The notes beneath the pieces were generated by a model. It ran no database searches and had not been told where the DNA came from. It saw only the letters and a program-made list of their open reading frames with translations. The position numbers were made by a program, and so were the translations under genes. A stretch of 64,000 bases of DNA from the NCBI GenBank assembly GCA_003133325.1, contig PKXA01000052.1, positions 73,166 to 137,165 on the forward strand, in the 5' to 3' direction. Each line of letters starts with the position of its first letter. Positions within the stretch are counted from its first letter, which is position 1. Origin of the DNA: Acidimicrobiaceae bacterium (GTDB lineage: Bacteria; Actinomycetota; Acidimicrobiia; Acidimicrobiales; RAAP-2). Below are positions 48,763 to 59,082 of the stretch, piece after piece.

Positions 48763-50553
48763 TCAACCCAGCTGCTGCTCGAGCCTGTCCAGTTCGGCGG
48801 TCAGCGTGGCCGGGATCTTGTCCCCGAACCGGGCGTAGTGCTCGCGGATACTCGGCACTTCGGCTCGCCAGTCGTCGAGATCCACGGCCAGCAGCTTGTC
48901 CATGTCCTCGGCCGAAACGTCCAGACCATCGGTGTCGATGGAGCCCGGGGCCGGGATGAAGCCGATGGGAGTCTCTTGGGCTTCGCCCTCGCCACCGGCC
49001 CGATCGAACACCCACGAGAGCACCCGCGAGTTCTCGCCGTAACCGGGCCACAGCCAGCGCCCGTCCACGTCCTTGCGGAACCAGTTGACGTAGAAGATCT
49101 TCGGGAGCTTCTCGGGATCGGCGGATGCCCCGACATCGAGCCAATGGGCGAAGTAGTCGGCCATGTTGTAGCCGCAGAAGGGGAGCATGGCGAACGGGTC
49201 GCGTCGGAGCTTCCCGACTGCACCGGAGGCGGCGGCGGTGGTCTCCGAAGCCATGATCGACCCGAGAAACACCCCGTGGTCCCAGTCGCGGGACTGGAAC
49301 ACCAACGGCACCACCGAGGCGCGGCGGCCACCGAAGAGGATGGCGTCGATCGGCACGCCTTCCGGATCCTGCCATTCGGGGGCGATGGCCGGGTCCTGGG
49401 CGGCAGCCACCGTGAACCGGGCGTTGGGGTGGGAGGCCGGGGTGCCCGATTCGGGCGTCCAGTCCTCTCCCTTCCACGAGGTCAGGTGGGCGGGAACCTC
49501 GTCGCTCATCCCCTCCCACCACACGTCACCGTCGTCGGTGAGCGCGGTGTTGGTGAAGATTGTGTTCCCGTCGAGGGTGAGCATGGCGTTCGGGTTGGTC
49601 TTGAAGTTGGTGCCGGGGGCCACGCCGAAGAATCCGGCTTCGGGGTTGATGGCGTAAAGGCGACCGTCGGCCCCGAATTTCATCCAGCAGATGTCGTCGC
49701 CCACCGTCTCCACCTTCCAGTCGGGCAGGGAGGGGATGAGCATGGCCAGGTTGGTCTTGCCGCATGCCGACGGGAAGGCCGCCGACACGTACTTGGTCAC
49801 TCCGGCGGGGTTGGTGAGCTTCAAAATGAGCATGTGCTCGGCCAGCCAGTTGTCGTCGCGGGCCATCACCGAGGCGATCCGTAGGGCGAAGCACTTTTTG
49901 CCCAAGAGGGCGTTGCCGCCGTAGCCCGAGCCATACGACCAGATCTCCCGGGTCGCGGGGAAGTGGACGATGTACTTGTTCTCACTGTCGCACGGCCACG
50001 GAACGTCGGCCTGGCCGTCGGCCAGGGGAACGCCGACCGAATGCAGACAGGGCACGAAGTCGCCATCGGACCCCAGCACCTCCAGGACGCCACGGCCCAT
50101 TCGGGTCATGATCCGCATCGACGCCACCACATAGGGCGAGTCGGTGATCTCCACCCCGATCTGGGCGATGTCCGAGCCGAGGGGCCCCATCGAATACGGG
50201 ACCACATACATGGTGCGTCCGCGCATGGAACCCTTGAACAGACCGGTCAGCACGCCGCGCATCTCGGCCGGGTCCCGCCAGTTGTTGGTGGGGCCGGCAT
50301 CGGATTCGTTGGTGGAGCAGATGAAGGTGCGGTCCTCCACCCGGGCCACATCGGCCGGGTCGGAGTGGGCCCAGTAGCTGTTGGGCCGCTTGGCGTCGGA
50401 CAGTTTGGTAAAGGTCCCGTTGTCGACGAGTTGCTGGGCGAGCCGGTCGTACTCATCGGCCGAACCGTCACACCACTCCACTGCGGCCGGCTCGGTGAGA
50501 GCGGCGACCTCGTCAACCCAGGCAGTCAACTTCTTATTCTCAGTGGGGGGCAT
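48763..50553 (-). CDS. pckG: Phosphoenolpyruvate carboxykinase (GTP)
   Basis: A 596-residue GTP-dependent PEPCK that converts oxaloacetate and GTP to PEP in gluconeogenesis. It has [40 protein letters not shown] (kinase-1a loop with the active-site Cys, near residue 262), [10 protein letters not shown] (kinase-2) and [14 protein letters not shown]. Length is normal. ATG 50553 with GGAGGA upstream. It is single, ending at the bidirectional hairpin. Confidence 0.97.
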   Translation of the reverse strand: MPPTENKKLTAWVDEVAALTEPAAVEWCDGSADEYDRLAQQLVDNGTFTKLSDAKRPNSYWAHSDPADVARVEDRTFICSTNESDAGPTNNWRDPAEMRGVLTGLFKGSMRGRTMYVVPYSMGPLGSDIAQIGVEITDSPYVVASMRIMTRMGRGVLEVLGSDGDFVPCLHSVGVPLADGQADVPWPCDSENKYIVHFPATREIWSYGSGYGGNALLGKKCFALRIASVMARDDNWLAEHMLILKLTNPAGVTKYVSAAFPSACGKTNLAMLIPSLPDWKVETVGDDICWMKFGADGRLYAINPEAGFFGVAPGTNFKTNPNAMLTLDGNTIFTNTALTDDGDVWWEGMSDEVPAHLTSWKGEDWTPESGTPASHPNARFTVAAAQDPAIAPEWQDPEGVPIDAILFGGRRASVVPLVFQSRDWDHGVFLGSIMASETTAAASGAVGKLRRDPFAMLPFCGYNMADYFAHWLDVGASADPEKLPKIFYVNWFRKDVDGRWLWPGYGENSRVLSWVFDRAGGEGEAQETPIGFIPAPGSIDTDGLDVSAEDMDKLLAVDLDDWRAEVPSIREHYARFGDKIPATLTAELDRLEQQLG

Positions 50554-50679
50554 GGGCGGGTGATTCCTCCTCGGGATTCCGTGTCATTGACCGCGACGAT
50601 CACACACAGCAGATGCCGGCGTCGCGGGGGATTCGTCAATAATAGCGGGGGAGACGGGAGTCGATGGTAGGCAGTGGGC

Positions 50680-51702
50680 ATGGTCGGAACCAACTCTGGT
50701 GGCATTTCGGCTGATTCGTCCGGTTCGGGAGATGAATTTGCCCTCATCGACCGCCTGCGGGCGCGGTTTGAACGGGCGGCCGGCACTCACGGCGGTGGAG
50801 GGCGACCCGCCGAGGGCGAAGTGTGGATCGGGGATGACGCGGCAGTGGTCCGGTCCCCGGTCGGTGGACCGGCGCTGTTGGCCACCGACCTGGTGGTGGC
50901 GGGGGTTCATGTCGATCTCGACCTGTGCGGCCTCGACGACCTGGGATACAAGGCTCTCATGGTCGCGGTGTCCGACCTGGCGGCCATGGGAGGCCGTCCC
51001 GATCATGTGCTGGTCTCCATCGCCTCCCCGCCGGGGTCCGACCTCGACCTCCTGGCCGACGGGGTGGCGGTGGCCGCACAGGAGGCGGGGTGCGTGGTGG
51101 TCGGGGGCGACCTTTCGGGGTCTCCGGCGTTGGTGGTGTCCGTGGCGGTTTCGGGATCGCTCCATGGATCGCCCCAACTCGGCCCCCTCCTTCGCTCAGG
51201 GGCCCGTCCGGGCGATCAACTCCTTGTCACCGGGCCCCTGGGAAGATCGGCGGCCGGGCTCCGGCTCCTGCGCCGACGACGGGACCAGGGCTTCGCTTCT
51301 GTGCCATCAGCAGAGGAGTCGGAGCTGATCCGGGCTCACCGGCGACCGCCGACCCGACTCGACGAGGGCGAGGTGTCCCGCTTGTCGGGAGCCCGGGCCG
51401 CCATCGACATCTCCGATGGACTGGTGGCCGACATTCGCCACCTGGCCCGGGCGTCGGGTGTGGGAGTCGACCTGGACGACCTTCCGGTCGCTCCCGGATC
51501 CACTGTCGAGGAGGCATTGGGGGGCGGGGAGGATTACGAGTTGATCGTGGCCACCGGGGACGCCGGTCGGCTTCAGCACGAGTTCGCCACGGCCGGACTA
51601 CGCCCTCCCATTGTCATCGGACGGTGCACCGATGACCCGGGCCGTCTCGAACTGCGTGGTGATCCCCTCCCTTTCGGGGGGTGGCGTCATGGGTTCGGGT
51701 GA
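50680..51702 (+). CDS. thiL: Thiamine-monophosphate kinase
   Basis: A 340-residue AIRS-fold kinase that makes thiamine diphosphate from thiamine phosphate. VWIGDDAAVVRSPVGG, TTDLVVAGVHVDLDL, LGYKALMVAVSDLAAMGGRPDHVLVSIASP, CVVVGGDLSGS, AIDISDGLVADI and GGEDYELIVA match ThiL. The N-terminus has a 20-residue Ser/Gly-rich extension before EFALIDRLRARF. Starts GTG 50674 and ATG 50680 are close. Divergent from pckG. Confidence 0.95.
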   Translation: MVGTNSGGISADSSGSGDEFALIDRLRARFERAAGTHGGGGRPAEGEVWIGDDAAVVRSPVGGPALLATDLVVAGVHVDLDLCGLDDLGYKALMVAVSDLAAMGGRPDHVLVSIASPPGSDLDLLADGVAVAAQEAGCVVVGGDLSGSPALVVSVAVSGSLHGSPQLGPLLRSGARPGDQLLVTGPLGRSAAGLRLLRRRRDQGFASVPSAEESELIRAHRRPPTRLDEGEVSRLSGARAAIDISDGLVADIRHLARASGVGVDLDDLPVAPGSTVEEALGGGEDYELIVATGDAGRLQHEFATAGLRPPIVIGRCTDDPGRLELRGDPLPFGGWRHGFG

Positions 51703-51774
51703 CGCGGACGGCATTCTCAGGGAATCCACAGAAACCCCGTCCACAATTGTCAACGTGAACTCGGAAGGAGTGCC

Positions 51775-52515
51775 ATGGACATGAAGGGTCGGCGGGTCCT
51801 GGTTGTCGACGACGAGAGGAGCATCACCGAACTGGTGACGATGGCGCTCACCCTCCACGGTGCCACCGTGGAGGTAGCCCATTCGGGGGCGGATGCGCTG
51901 CGGGCCCTGCAATCCTTTCGACCCCATCTGGTGGTGCTCGACGTGATGCTGCCCGATTTCGACGGCTTCGAGGTGTTGAAACGGATGGGATGGGACCGTA
52001 ACTCCCAGATGATCCCGGTGTTGTTCCTGACGGCGAGGGGCGATGTGGACGACCGTATCCGCGGCATGGCCGCCGGCGGCGATGACTATATGTCCAAGCC
52101 GTTCAGCGTCGAAGAGTTGCTGCTGCGAATAAAGGCAATTCTGCGCCGGACCGATGGGTACCAGAATATTGGGCCGCGGTTGTCGTTCGCCGATGTCGAG
52201 CTGGACGAGGACAGCCACGAAGTGTGGCGGGGCGCCGCGTCCATCGAGCTCACTCCCACCGAGTTCCGGTTACTGCACTTTCTGATGATGAATGCCGGGC
52301 AGGTCCTGTCCAAGTCCCAGATCCGTGATCAGGTGTGGGACTACAGCTTCGACGGCAAGGTCAACATGGTCGAGGTGTACGTGAGTTACCTTCGCAAGAA
52401 GCTCGATGCGCACGGGCCGCCGTTGATCCGCACGGTCCGTGGCGTTGGGTACTGCCTCCGGGTGCCCCCGGAAGTGGCTGGGTCGGACAGCACCATCACC
52501 GGAACTGCCGGCTGA
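51775..52515 (+). CDS. OmpR/PhoB-family response regulator
   Basis: A 246-residue two-component response regulator. The receiver domain shows VLVVDDERSITELV (acid pocket), LVVLDVMLPDFDGFEVL (phospho-Asp near 58), FLTARGDVDDRI (Thr) and DDYMSKPFSVEELL (Lys). The winged-helix output domain contains LTPTEFRLLHFLMMNAGQVLSKSQIRDQVWDY and VEVYVSYLRKKLD, RTVRGVGYCLR. ATG 51775 with GGAAGGAG. It is followed ten bases later by its kinase. Confidence 0.97.
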   Translation: MDMKGRRVLVVDDERSITELVTMALTLHGATVEVAHSGADALRALQSFRPHLVVLDVMLPDFDGFEVLKRMGWDRNSQMIPVLFLTARGDVDDRIRGMAAGGDDYMSKPFSVEELLLRIKAILRRTDGYQNIGPRLSFADVELDEDSHEVWRGAASIELTPTEFRLLHFLMMNAGQVLSKSQIRDQVWDYSFDGKVNMVEVYVSYLRKKLDAHGPPLIRTVRGVGYCLRVPPEVAGSDSTITGTAG

Positions 52516-52524
52516 GGGGTCCCG

Positions 52525-54132
52525 ATGACGCTCCGCCTTCGCCTGCTGTTGCTCCTCGTCGCCATTGTTGCCGCGGGTTTGGTCATCTCGGACGTGGTGA
52601 CCTACACCTCCCTCCGGTCGTTCCTCGTCACCCAGGTGGACAACCAGCTACGGGTCGCGACATTCCCGGTCGGCCGGGCATTGCTCCCGACTTCCGGGTC
52701 GGGCACGGCGGGATCGCCTTCCTCTGTCGTAGCCCCATCCGTCCCGCCGGCCACGCCCACGCCGGCCACGCCGGCCACGCCGGCCACGCCCACGACCCGC
52801 GCCCCGGGAGGTGGAACCTTCGGGCCCGGTGAGAACTTCAGGGAGCCGTCCCGTGGAACTGATCGGGGCGTCCTGGTACCGCCGGGTACCTACGGTGAAC
52901 TACGTGATTCCGGCGGTCGTGTGCAGGCTCATGTGTTCTTCAGCTACGGCGGCAAGGCTCCTGCGATACCTGCCCTCCCGGGGTCGCTCCCAGGATCAGG
53001 CGGGCATTCGACCACTGATCTGTTCTTCACGACGTCGAGCACCGGTACCGACGGAGTCAGTTACCGGGTGTTGGCGCAACCGCTGACTCACGACGACGGC
53101 ACCATCGTCGTGGCGCAACCGCTGACCGGCCTCGACAGCACTCTGCAGCGGTTGTTGCTCATTGAACTCATTGTGTCGGCACTGGTCTTGATGATCCTCG
53201 GGCTCATTTCTTGGATCATGGTACGCCGGGATATGCGACCCCTCGAGGAGATGGCGGTAACGGCGGGAGCCATCGCTGACGGCGATCTGACCCAGCGGGT
53301 CTCTCGCGTCACACCGGGCTCCGAAGTCGGCCAACTCGGCATGGCGTTCAACACGATGATCGAAAAGATCGAAGAGGCATTCGGCGCCAGAGCCGCGTCC
53401 GAAAACAAGCTCCGGCGGTTTTTGGCTGATGCCTCCCATGAGTTGCGGACCCCGCTCACATCCATCCTCGGCTATTCGGAGATCTTCGACCTCGGAATTC
53501 GTGACCGCCCGGCCGAGCTTGCCACCGCCATGCGCAACATCAAGAACGAGGCAGCCCGGATGGGCACCCTGGTGGACGATCTCTTCTTGTTGGCTCAGCT
53601 CGATCGCGAGCGGCCACTGGCTCGGGACCCGTTCGATCTGACTGAGGTGGCTGCGCAGTCGGTAGCCAGTGCCCGGGTGTCCGCACCCGACCGCGTCGTG
53701 ACACTCGTCGTGGACGGACCGGTGACAATGATCGGTGACCTCCAGAGAATGCGACAGGTGGTCGACAACCTGTTGGTCAACGCGATTCTCCACACTCCGG
53801 ACACCGCGGCGATCGATGTGGGGGTTCGTCTCGACGGAGATGAGGCGATCCTGTCGGTGCACGACAACGGTCAGGGCATCGACCCCGCTGTCGCCTCGCG
53901 TATCTTCGAGCCGTTCTTCCGGTCGGACCCGTCACGAACTCGGGCCACGGGTGGCGCCGGGTTGGGCCTGGCCATCGTGTCAGCCATCGTGGAGGCCCAT
54001 GGCGGTCGGGTCACGCTGCTCGAAGGAAAGGGCACCACCTTCGAGGTGAGAGTGCCGGCCGCGGCAGGGAGCCTCTCATCCGGCGGTAAGACGCCGACCG
54101 CCGACACCGGGGGAGCGCAACCGTCGCGCTGA
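52525..54132 (+). CDS. Sensor histidine kinase, HAMP-HisKA-HATPase
   Basis: A 535-residue membrane sensor kinase. Membrane helix 1 is at residues ~5-27 and helix 2 near ~205-227. The extracytoplasmic domain between them (about 170 residues) carries an Ala-Thr-Pro repeat stretch (residues ~70-90). HAMP follows (RDMRPLEEMAVTAGAIADGDLTQRV), then FLADASHELRTPLTSILGYSE with the phospho-His, and the ATPase boxes VVDNLLVNAILHTP, VHDNGQGIDPAV, FEPFFRSDPSRTRATGG and AGLGLAIVSAIVEAHGG. This is the MprB/TcrY-like class. It pairs with the upstream regulator and is convergent with the export operon. Confidence 0.97.
   Translation: MTLRLRLLLLLVAIVAAGLVISDVVTYTSLRSFLVTQVDNQLRVATFPVGRALLPTSGSGTAGSPSSVVAPSVPPATPTPATPATPATPTTRAPGGGTFGPGENFREPSRGTDRGVLVPPGTYGELRDSGGRVQAHVFFSYGGKAPAIPALPGSLPGSGGHSTTDLFFTTSSTGTDGVSYRVLAQPLTHDDGTIVVAQPLTGLDSTLQRLLLIELIVSALVLMILGLISWIMVRRDMRPLEEMAVTAGAIADGDLTQRVSRVTPGSEVGQLGMAFNTMIEKIEEAFGARAASENKLRRFLADASHELRTPLTSILGYSEIFDLGIRDRPAELATAMRNIKNEAARMGTLVDDLFLLAQLDRERPLARDPFDLTEVAAQSVASARVSAPDRVVTLVVDGPVTMIGDLQRMRQVVDNLLVNAILHTPDTAAIDVGVRLDGDEAILSVHDNGQGIDPAVASRIFEPFFRSDPSRTRATGGAGLGLAIVSAIVEAHGGRVTLLEGKGTTFEVRVPAAAGSLSSGGKTPTADTGGAQPSR
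52742..52794 (+). repeat. GCCACGCCG repeat in the kinase sensor domain
   Basis: Tandem GCCACGCCG/GCCACGCCC units encode (Pro-Ala-Thr) repeats within the extracytoplasmic region of the histidine kinase. Copy number may vary. Confidence 0.8.
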
Positions 54133-54172
54133 CCCCACCGAACGGACGGGTGTTCGCCCGAATCTGACTGTT

Positions 54173-56044
54173 TCAGCCGGCTCCCGCCGTACGACTGAAG
54201 CCACCACCGCCGGTGAAGCCACCACCGCCGGTGAAGCCACCGGCGCCAGTACCCAGACCACCTCCGAGGACGCTCGCCCGTCCGGTGGTGGTGGCGCTGC
54301 TGGCCGGAATGGGAAGGTTCAGATCGGCGAGGACGACGGTGGCGCCAGGTTTCACACCGGAGGTGACCTGGGTGAGGATGTTCCCCACCGTGCCGAGGGT
54401 GATCCGGACCCGGGAGGTGGTGCCATTTCGGTACTCGGTGACGAAGTGATTGGCCCCAACCGTCTGCACTGCCGAGCTGGGGATCGTGGCGACATCGGTA
54501 GCTGCCTTGGTGATGATGTTCACGTCGGCGTCAGCCCCTGACGACAGTTGCAGGCCACTGGCGTCAGCCATGGCCAGGGTGACCGGATAGCTGGTGGACG
54601 ACGACGTCGAGGCGATCAATCCGATCGAGGTCACCGTCCCGGTGACCGTCTTGGTGGTTGCGTCGGGGCTGATAGTGGCCTTTTGGCCGACCAGCACGTC
54701 GGCGATGTTGGCTACGGCGATATTCGCTGACACCACGAACGAGCCGGGACCGAGGATGACGATGGATGCATTGGCGCTCGGACCCACGTTTGAGCCGGCA
54801 CTGACGGCGGCACCGGGGGTGATGGCTACCGACGCCACGGTGCCGGCGATGGGACTCAGAAGATTGGCGTCGGACAGGTCTTGTTGGGCCGAGGCGACTT
54901 GGGCATTGGCGACATCCAGCGCTGCCTGGTCACTGGCCAATTGTTGGGGGGTGGCGACTGACGACGCCCCTGACGAGCCGCCGTGTTGGGTCGAGCCGGT
55001 ACTGCCGGAAGCGCTCGCACCCGATCCGACCGACGCGGTTGCGCCGGAACCACTTGCGCTGCCTGTCGGCTTGTTCGCGCCGGGTGCTGTACTACCGAGC
55101 GTCGTCGCCAGGGTCGCCTCGTCGGTCGCCACGGTGGCCTGGTCTTGCGAGACCGTGTTCTGATCGGCCGCCACGAGTTGGAGTGCGCTCATGCAGGCGG
55201 CGCTCGGTGTCTGTGCTGGTGTGGTGGTCGTGGTCGTTGGGGAGGTCGTTGGGCTGGTCGTGGTCGTGGTCGTTGGGCTGGTCGTGGTCGTGGTCGTTGA
55301 GGTAGTGGAGGTAGTCGAGGTTGTGGTGGGTGGCGTGACCGTCGATCCACCACAGGTGCCCTCGGCCTGCTGAAGGTCGGCCGTGGCCTGTCCTTGATCG
55401 GCGTCCGCCTGCTTCTGATCGGCCAGCAGCGTGGACTGGGCCTGGGTGGTGGTTGTGCCATTCCCGCTGACGGGTTTCGAGACCAACAGGCTTTGGAGAG
55501 CCGCGGTGGCGGTGGTGGCGGCCGAGGTGGCCGCGGTGGTCGTTGCACTGGGTGTACTCGATGATGACGAGGACTGGCTGTTCTGATCGGCAGTGAGTTG
55601 GGCTTGCGCCGACGTGGCCGACGCCTGGGCCGACAGCACCGCGCTCTGCAGCGATGTGGTGTCCAGGGCGGCCAAGGTCTGACCGGCGCTCACCACCTGA
55701 CCTACCGTCACCGACACGCTGGCCACGGTTCCCGAGGTCCCAAAATTGAGATTGGCTTGGTTGAGCGGGGTAAGGGTGCCGACCGAGTCGAGGGTCTGCA
55801 CCGGTGAGCCGGTGGTGACCGTGGCGAATCGGTATGCGGGGCCGGACGACCCGGTGGTGAGCCACACGGTGCCACCGATGGCGACCACCACTACCACGAT
55901 GATCAACCAGGAGGTCCACGAAAGGCGCTTTTCCCCGGGGGTGCTCCGGGGTTTCGGGGACGATTCGGCACCGGGAACGGGTCCGTCGGAGGGGTGCTCA
56001 GCGGCACTGGTGGCATCGGTTCGATCAGGCACCCGTGGCCCCAC
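54173..56044 (-). CDS. HlyD/MacA-family adaptor protein 2, Thr-rich insert and Gly-rich tail
   Basis: A 623-residue periplasmic-type adaptor of the RND/HlyD_D23 class. A cytoplasmic N-terminus precedes the anchor TSWLIIVVVVVAIGGTVWL (residues ~44-62). The lipoyl-like half-motif SVGTLTPLNQANLNFGTSGTVASVSVTVGQVVSAGQTLAALDT starts the coiled-coil hairpin, which is interrupted by a Thr/Ser/Pro-rich insert of about 45 residues with many TTTTTT runs; LLSPIAGTVASVAITPGAAV completes the lipoyl motif. The beta-barrel part follows, ending in a GGGGF-rich tail. Start GTG 56044 or GTG 56032. Last gene of the export operon. Confidence 0.9.
   Translation of the reverse strand: MGPRVPDRTDATSAAEHPSDGPVPGAESSPKPRSTPGEKRLSWTSWLIIVVVVVAIGGTVWLTTGSSGPAYRFATVTTGSPVQTLDSVGTLTPLNQANLNFGTSGTVASVSVTVGQVVSAGQTLAALDTTSLQSAVLSAQASATSAQAQLTADQNSQSSSSSSTPSATTTAATSAATTATAALQSLLVSKPVSGNGTTTTQAQSTLLADQKQADADQGQATADLQQAEGTCGGSTVTPPTTTSTTSTTSTTTTTTSPTTTTTTSPTTSPTTTTTTPAQTPSAACMSALQLVAADQNTVSQDQATVATDEATLATTLGSTAPGANKPTGSASGSGATASVGSGASASGSTGSTQHGGSSGASSVATPQQLASDQAALDVANAQVASAQQDLSDANLLSPIAGTVASVAITPGAAVSAGSNVGPSANASIVILGPGSFVVSANIAVANIADVLVGQKATISPDATTKTVTGTVTSIGLIASTSSSTSYPVTLAMADASGLQLSSGADADVNIITKAATDVATIPSSAVQTVGANHFVTEYRNGTTSRVRITLGTVGNILTQVTSGVKPGATVVLADLNLPIPASSATTTGRASVLGGGLGTGAGGFTGGGGFTGGGGFSRTAGAG
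54183..54240. repeat. Tandem GAAGCCACCACCGCCGGT units (Gly-rich tail)
   Basis: Two copies of an 18-base unit plus partial copies near the 3' end of the adaptor gene; on the minus strand they encode GGGGF. The other adaptor has a similar tail. Confidence 0.75.
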
Positions 56045-56990
56045 TGCCTACGGCGGCGCCGGGTGCACCCCCGCCGGCACGCCTCCCGAATCCGCTCGAG
56101 CACCCGTTGGCTCCGGGAGTGCTGATGGTGATCGAGGTGGCGGTGACGGCGCCGGTGTCGTCAGCTGCTCCGATGGCTTGGACGCACTTGCCGACGGCGA
56201 GATCGGTTGCCGCTGCCGAGGTGGTCTGCGTGTACGTCGTGGTGCTGCTCACGTCGACAGTCTTGGTGGTGGTGGCTTTGGTTGTCGGATTGGTGGCATT
56301 GACCACGATCGTCGAGCCACTGACCGAGGTGACGATGCCCGACGCACCGCCGAACCCGCCGGCTCGACCGGCACCGGTGCGGGTGGGGGCGCTGCCATTG
56401 CCGGGGGGTGATGCCGGGGTACCGGACCCGCCATTGGCCCCGCCGCTGAACCGGCCACCGCCGCCACCGCCGCCGAATCCGCCTGTACAGGTGCCGTTGG
56501 TGGGCGCGGTGATGACGACAGTGGTGGCGTTGATCGGAGTCGAGGGTGCTGTAGTTGATGTGGTGGTGGACGACCCGGGAGCCCCGAACGCCGAAGCGTC
56601 GATCGCCGTGACACACGAGCCGGCTGTCACGTTGGCCAAGGTGGCCGACAGCGTCTGGTTGAATTTGGTGGTCGGCGTGTAGGTGACAGTGGTCTGTCCG
56701 CCGGTGGACGACGAGGCGGTGGAGGAACTCTGGACCTCCATCGACTGTCCGGTGATGGAGGCGATGGTGCCGAAGGCCCCGGGCACGGTCGCAGGCGTCG
56801 TCGAAGGCGTCGAACTGGCTGAGGTCGACTTGGTGGCGCTTGCGGCTGACGATCCTCCGCCGCAGGCGGCCAACACCAGGGCGACTCCACCCAGGAGCGT
56901 CATTACTGCCAACCATCGGCCTCCGACAACGGAGGTCCTCCCTGGTGTGGTGGTCGAACTCGACGGTGAGAATGGCGAAGGTTGACTCAT
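56025..56990 (-). CDS. Lipoprotein with two DUF5666-like domains
   Basis: A 321-residue exported lipoprotein. The signal peptide ends in the lipobox LVLAAC (Cys near residue 41). The rest contains two related segments, each a short beta-barrel-like domain: GAFGTIASITGQSMEVQSS ... TVTYTPTTKFNQTLSATLAN ... GSCVTAI, and GGASGIVTSVSGSTIVVNATN ... TVDVSSTTTYTQT ... GKCVQAIGA. They resemble DUF5666. They are joined by a Gly-rich linker. ATG 56990 follows AAGGAGC. It lies between the permease and the second adaptor gene, so it is probably a periplasm-exposed part of the exporter. Confidence 0.85.
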   Translation of the reverse strand: MSQPSPFSPSSSTTTPGRTSVVGGRWLAVMTLLGGVALVLAACGGGSSAASATKSTSASSTPSTTPATVPGAFGTIASITGQSMEVQSSSTASSSTGGQTTVTYTPTTKFNQTLSATLANVTAGSCVTAIDASAFGAPGSSTTTSTTAPSTPINATTVVITAPTNGTCTGGFGGGGGGGRFSGGANGGSGTPASPPGNGSAPTRTGAGRAGGFGGASGIVTSVSGSTIVVNATNPTTKATTTKTVDVSSTTTYTQTTSAAATDLAVGKCVQAIGAADDTGAVTATSITISTPGANGCSSGFGRRAGGGAPGAAVGSGATGA

Positions 56991-57064
56991 GTTGGATGCT
57001 CCTTGTTGATTCGTTCGCATGTTGTGGGAGTGTTCGGGTGCATGTTGGATTGGTGGCCGGAGAC

Positions 57065-58297
57065 CTATTCGCCCCGGAGAGCGTCGATGGGATGCAGCTG
57101 AGCAGCCCGGCTGGCGGGGTAGACGCCGAAGGCCACACCGATGGCAATGGCGATGGCGATCGATCCGACGATGGCCGCCGCCGAGATGGCGATGGGATCG
57201 CTGATGAAGTGGGGGAGGACAATGGCCACGACCACGCCGAGGATGGCTCCGAGCATTCCTCCGACCAGACCGAGGACCGAGGCCTCCACCAAGAACTGGC
57301 GCCTGATCACCCGGGGTGTGGCACCCAGTGCCTTGCGCAATCCGATCTCCCTGATCCGCTCGGTGACTGACACCAGCATGATGTTCATCACGCCGATTCC
57401 CCCCACCAGGAGGGAGATCCCTGCGATTCCCGCCAGCAGCACGGTCAGGGTCTTGTCCACTGATGTGGCAGTGGCTAACAGGGACTGCTGGCTGGTGATG
57501 GTGAAGTCAGCACTCGTGGCGGTGGTGATCCCGTGGAGGCTGAGCAGTGTGTTGTCGGTCTCCTGATATGCCGCCGACAATGTATTGGAGCTAGTGGCCG
57601 CGATGTAGATCGAGCTCAGATTGTTGCGACTGGTGCCGCCGATGATCCGGGTGGAGGCGGTGGTGATGGGGATGATTGCCTGATCGTCGACGTTGGTGGT
57701 CGTCGAAGAACCCTCAGCGGTCAATACGCCGATGACCGACATGGGGGAACCGGCCACATCGACCGTCTGTCCCACCGGGTCCCGGCCACCGAACAGCTCC
57801 GAGGCCGTAGTCGGGGCCAGCACGACTACGGCGGCGTGGGTCTGCACGTCATGGCCCGAGATGAAGCGACCCTCGGTCATGGTCCGCCCGCGCACCGACA
57901 GCCATGACGGGTTCGACCCGACCAAGGTGGTTGTCCAGTTAGAGGTTCCTGCCGTCAGCAATTCCGAGGCGGAGACCACAGGGGCCACCCCGGCGATGTC
58001 GGGAGCCACTGTTTTGGAGGCGAGCACATCGGCGTTGGAGACGGTCAAGGTGGAGGCCGACCCCGATCCTCCCCGGATCCCCGCCGACGAGGTGGAGCTG
58101 CCCGGCGACACGATGAGCAGGTTGGCGCCGAGCGAGGATATCTCCGAGCCGACCTGTTGCTGGGCGCCTTCCCCGAGGCCGACGGTGAGAATCACCGCGG
58201 TGATACCGATCATGATCCCCAGGACGGTCAGTGATGAACGCAAGCGATGTGAGACCACGGCCTCCAGGCCGGTGCGGAAGGTTTCGACCAGGTTCAC
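57065..58297 (-). CDS. MacB-like ABC transporter permease
   Basis: A 410-residue MacB/FtsX-family permease. N-terminal helix after HRLRSSLTVLGIMIGITAVI, a large extracytoplasmic MacB_PCD domain (residues ~50-275), and three C-terminal helices with the coupling stretch GIAGISLLVGGIGVMNIMLV, ERIREIGLRKALGATPRVIRRQF. Mechanotransmission-type exporters of this family move substrates within the envelope rather than through the membrane. Overlaps the ATPase gene by four bases. Confidence 0.95.
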   Translation of the reverse strand: MNLVETFRTGLEAVVSHRLRSSLTVLGIMIGITAVILTVGLGEGAQQQVGSEISSLGANLLIVSPGSSTSSAGIRGGSGSASTLTVSNADVLASKTVAPDIAGVAPVVSASELLTAGTSNWTTTLVGSNPSWLSVRGRTMTEGRFISGHDVQTHAAVVVLAPTTASELFGGRDPVGQTVDVAGSPMSVIGVLTAEGSSTTTNVDDQAIIPITTASTRIIGGTSRNNLSSIYIAATSSNTLSAAYQETDNTLLSLHGITTATSADFTITSQQSLLATATSVDKTLTVLLAGIAGISLLVGGIGVMNIMLVSVTERIREIGLRKALGATPRVIRRQFLVEASVLGLVGGMLGAILGVVVAIVLPHFISDPIAISAAAIVGSIAIAIAIGVAFGVYPASRAAQLHPIDALRGE

Positions 58298-59082
58298 GCC
58301 GCACCCCCTGTTACCGACGCCGACGAGGGTTCGAGGATCTGCCCGTCCCAGATGCGGAGGGTTCTGGAGGTCGTCTCGGCCACATCGGCGTCATGGGTGA
58401 TCAACACCACGGTCCGTCCCGAATGATGGAGCTCGTCAAGTAGGTCGAGGACCTCGCGGGCCGACACGGAGTCGAGATTGCCGGTGGGCTCGTCGGCCAG
58501 AATGAGAGCCGGATCGCTGACCACCGCGCGGGCCAGTGCCACCCGCTGCTGCTGTCCGCCGGAGAGCTCACCGGGGCGATGCTCGACGCGGTCACCCATG
58601 CCCACCCGGTCCAGAGCGGCCAGCGCCCTCTGCTTCCGGGTCGAGCGATCGACACCGGCATAGACCAGAGGAAGCTCCACATTGCGCCACGCCGACAACG
58701 AGGCCAACAGGTTGAACTGTTGGAACACGAACCCGATACGTCGGTTCCGCACTTCGGCCAGTTCGTATTCGGTCATGGTCGAGACGTCTTCGCCGGCCAG
58801 TCGGTAGCGGCCACTGGTGGGAACGTCGAGGCATCCGAGGATGTGCATGAGGGTCGACTTGCCTGAGCCCGATGGGCCCATGAGGGCCACGTACTCCCCG
58901 GCCGCAATGCTCAACGACACACCGCGGAGGGCCGCCACCTCCAAGGAGCCGGTCCGGTAGATCTTGTGAACGTCCTCGATGTCGATCACCGGGGCCGAAA
59001 AGGCCGGATAGGTGCCGGTGTCGTCGATCCGTACCTGCTGGGTGTCGTCGAGCCCGAGACTGATCGGATCCTCCTCGGTCAT
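58294..59082 (-). CDS. MacB-like ABC transporter ATPase
   Basis: A 262-residue ABC ATPase: [20 protein letters not shown] (Walker A), [12 protein letters not shown] (Q-loop), [16 protein letters not shown] (signature), [13 protein letters not shown] (Walker B), VLITHDADV (H-loop). The sequence belongs to the MacB/LolD/FtsE type (TGNLDS, THD). About 30 residues precede the ATPase core. Energises the adjacent permease. Start overlaps the adaptor gene's stop. Confidence 0.97.
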   Translation of the reverse strand: MTEEDPISLGLDDTQQVRIDDTGTYPAFSAPVIDIEDVHKIYRTGSLEVAALRGVSLSIAAGEYVALMGPSGSGKSTLMHILGCLDVPTSGRYRLAGEDVSTMTEYELAEVRNRRIGFVFQQFNLLASLSAWRNVELPLVYAGVDRSTRKQRALAALDRVGMGDRVEHRPGELSGGQQQRVALARAVVSDPALILADEPTGNLDSVSAREVLDLLDELHHSGRTVVLITHDADVAETTSRTLRIWDGQILEPSSASVTGGAA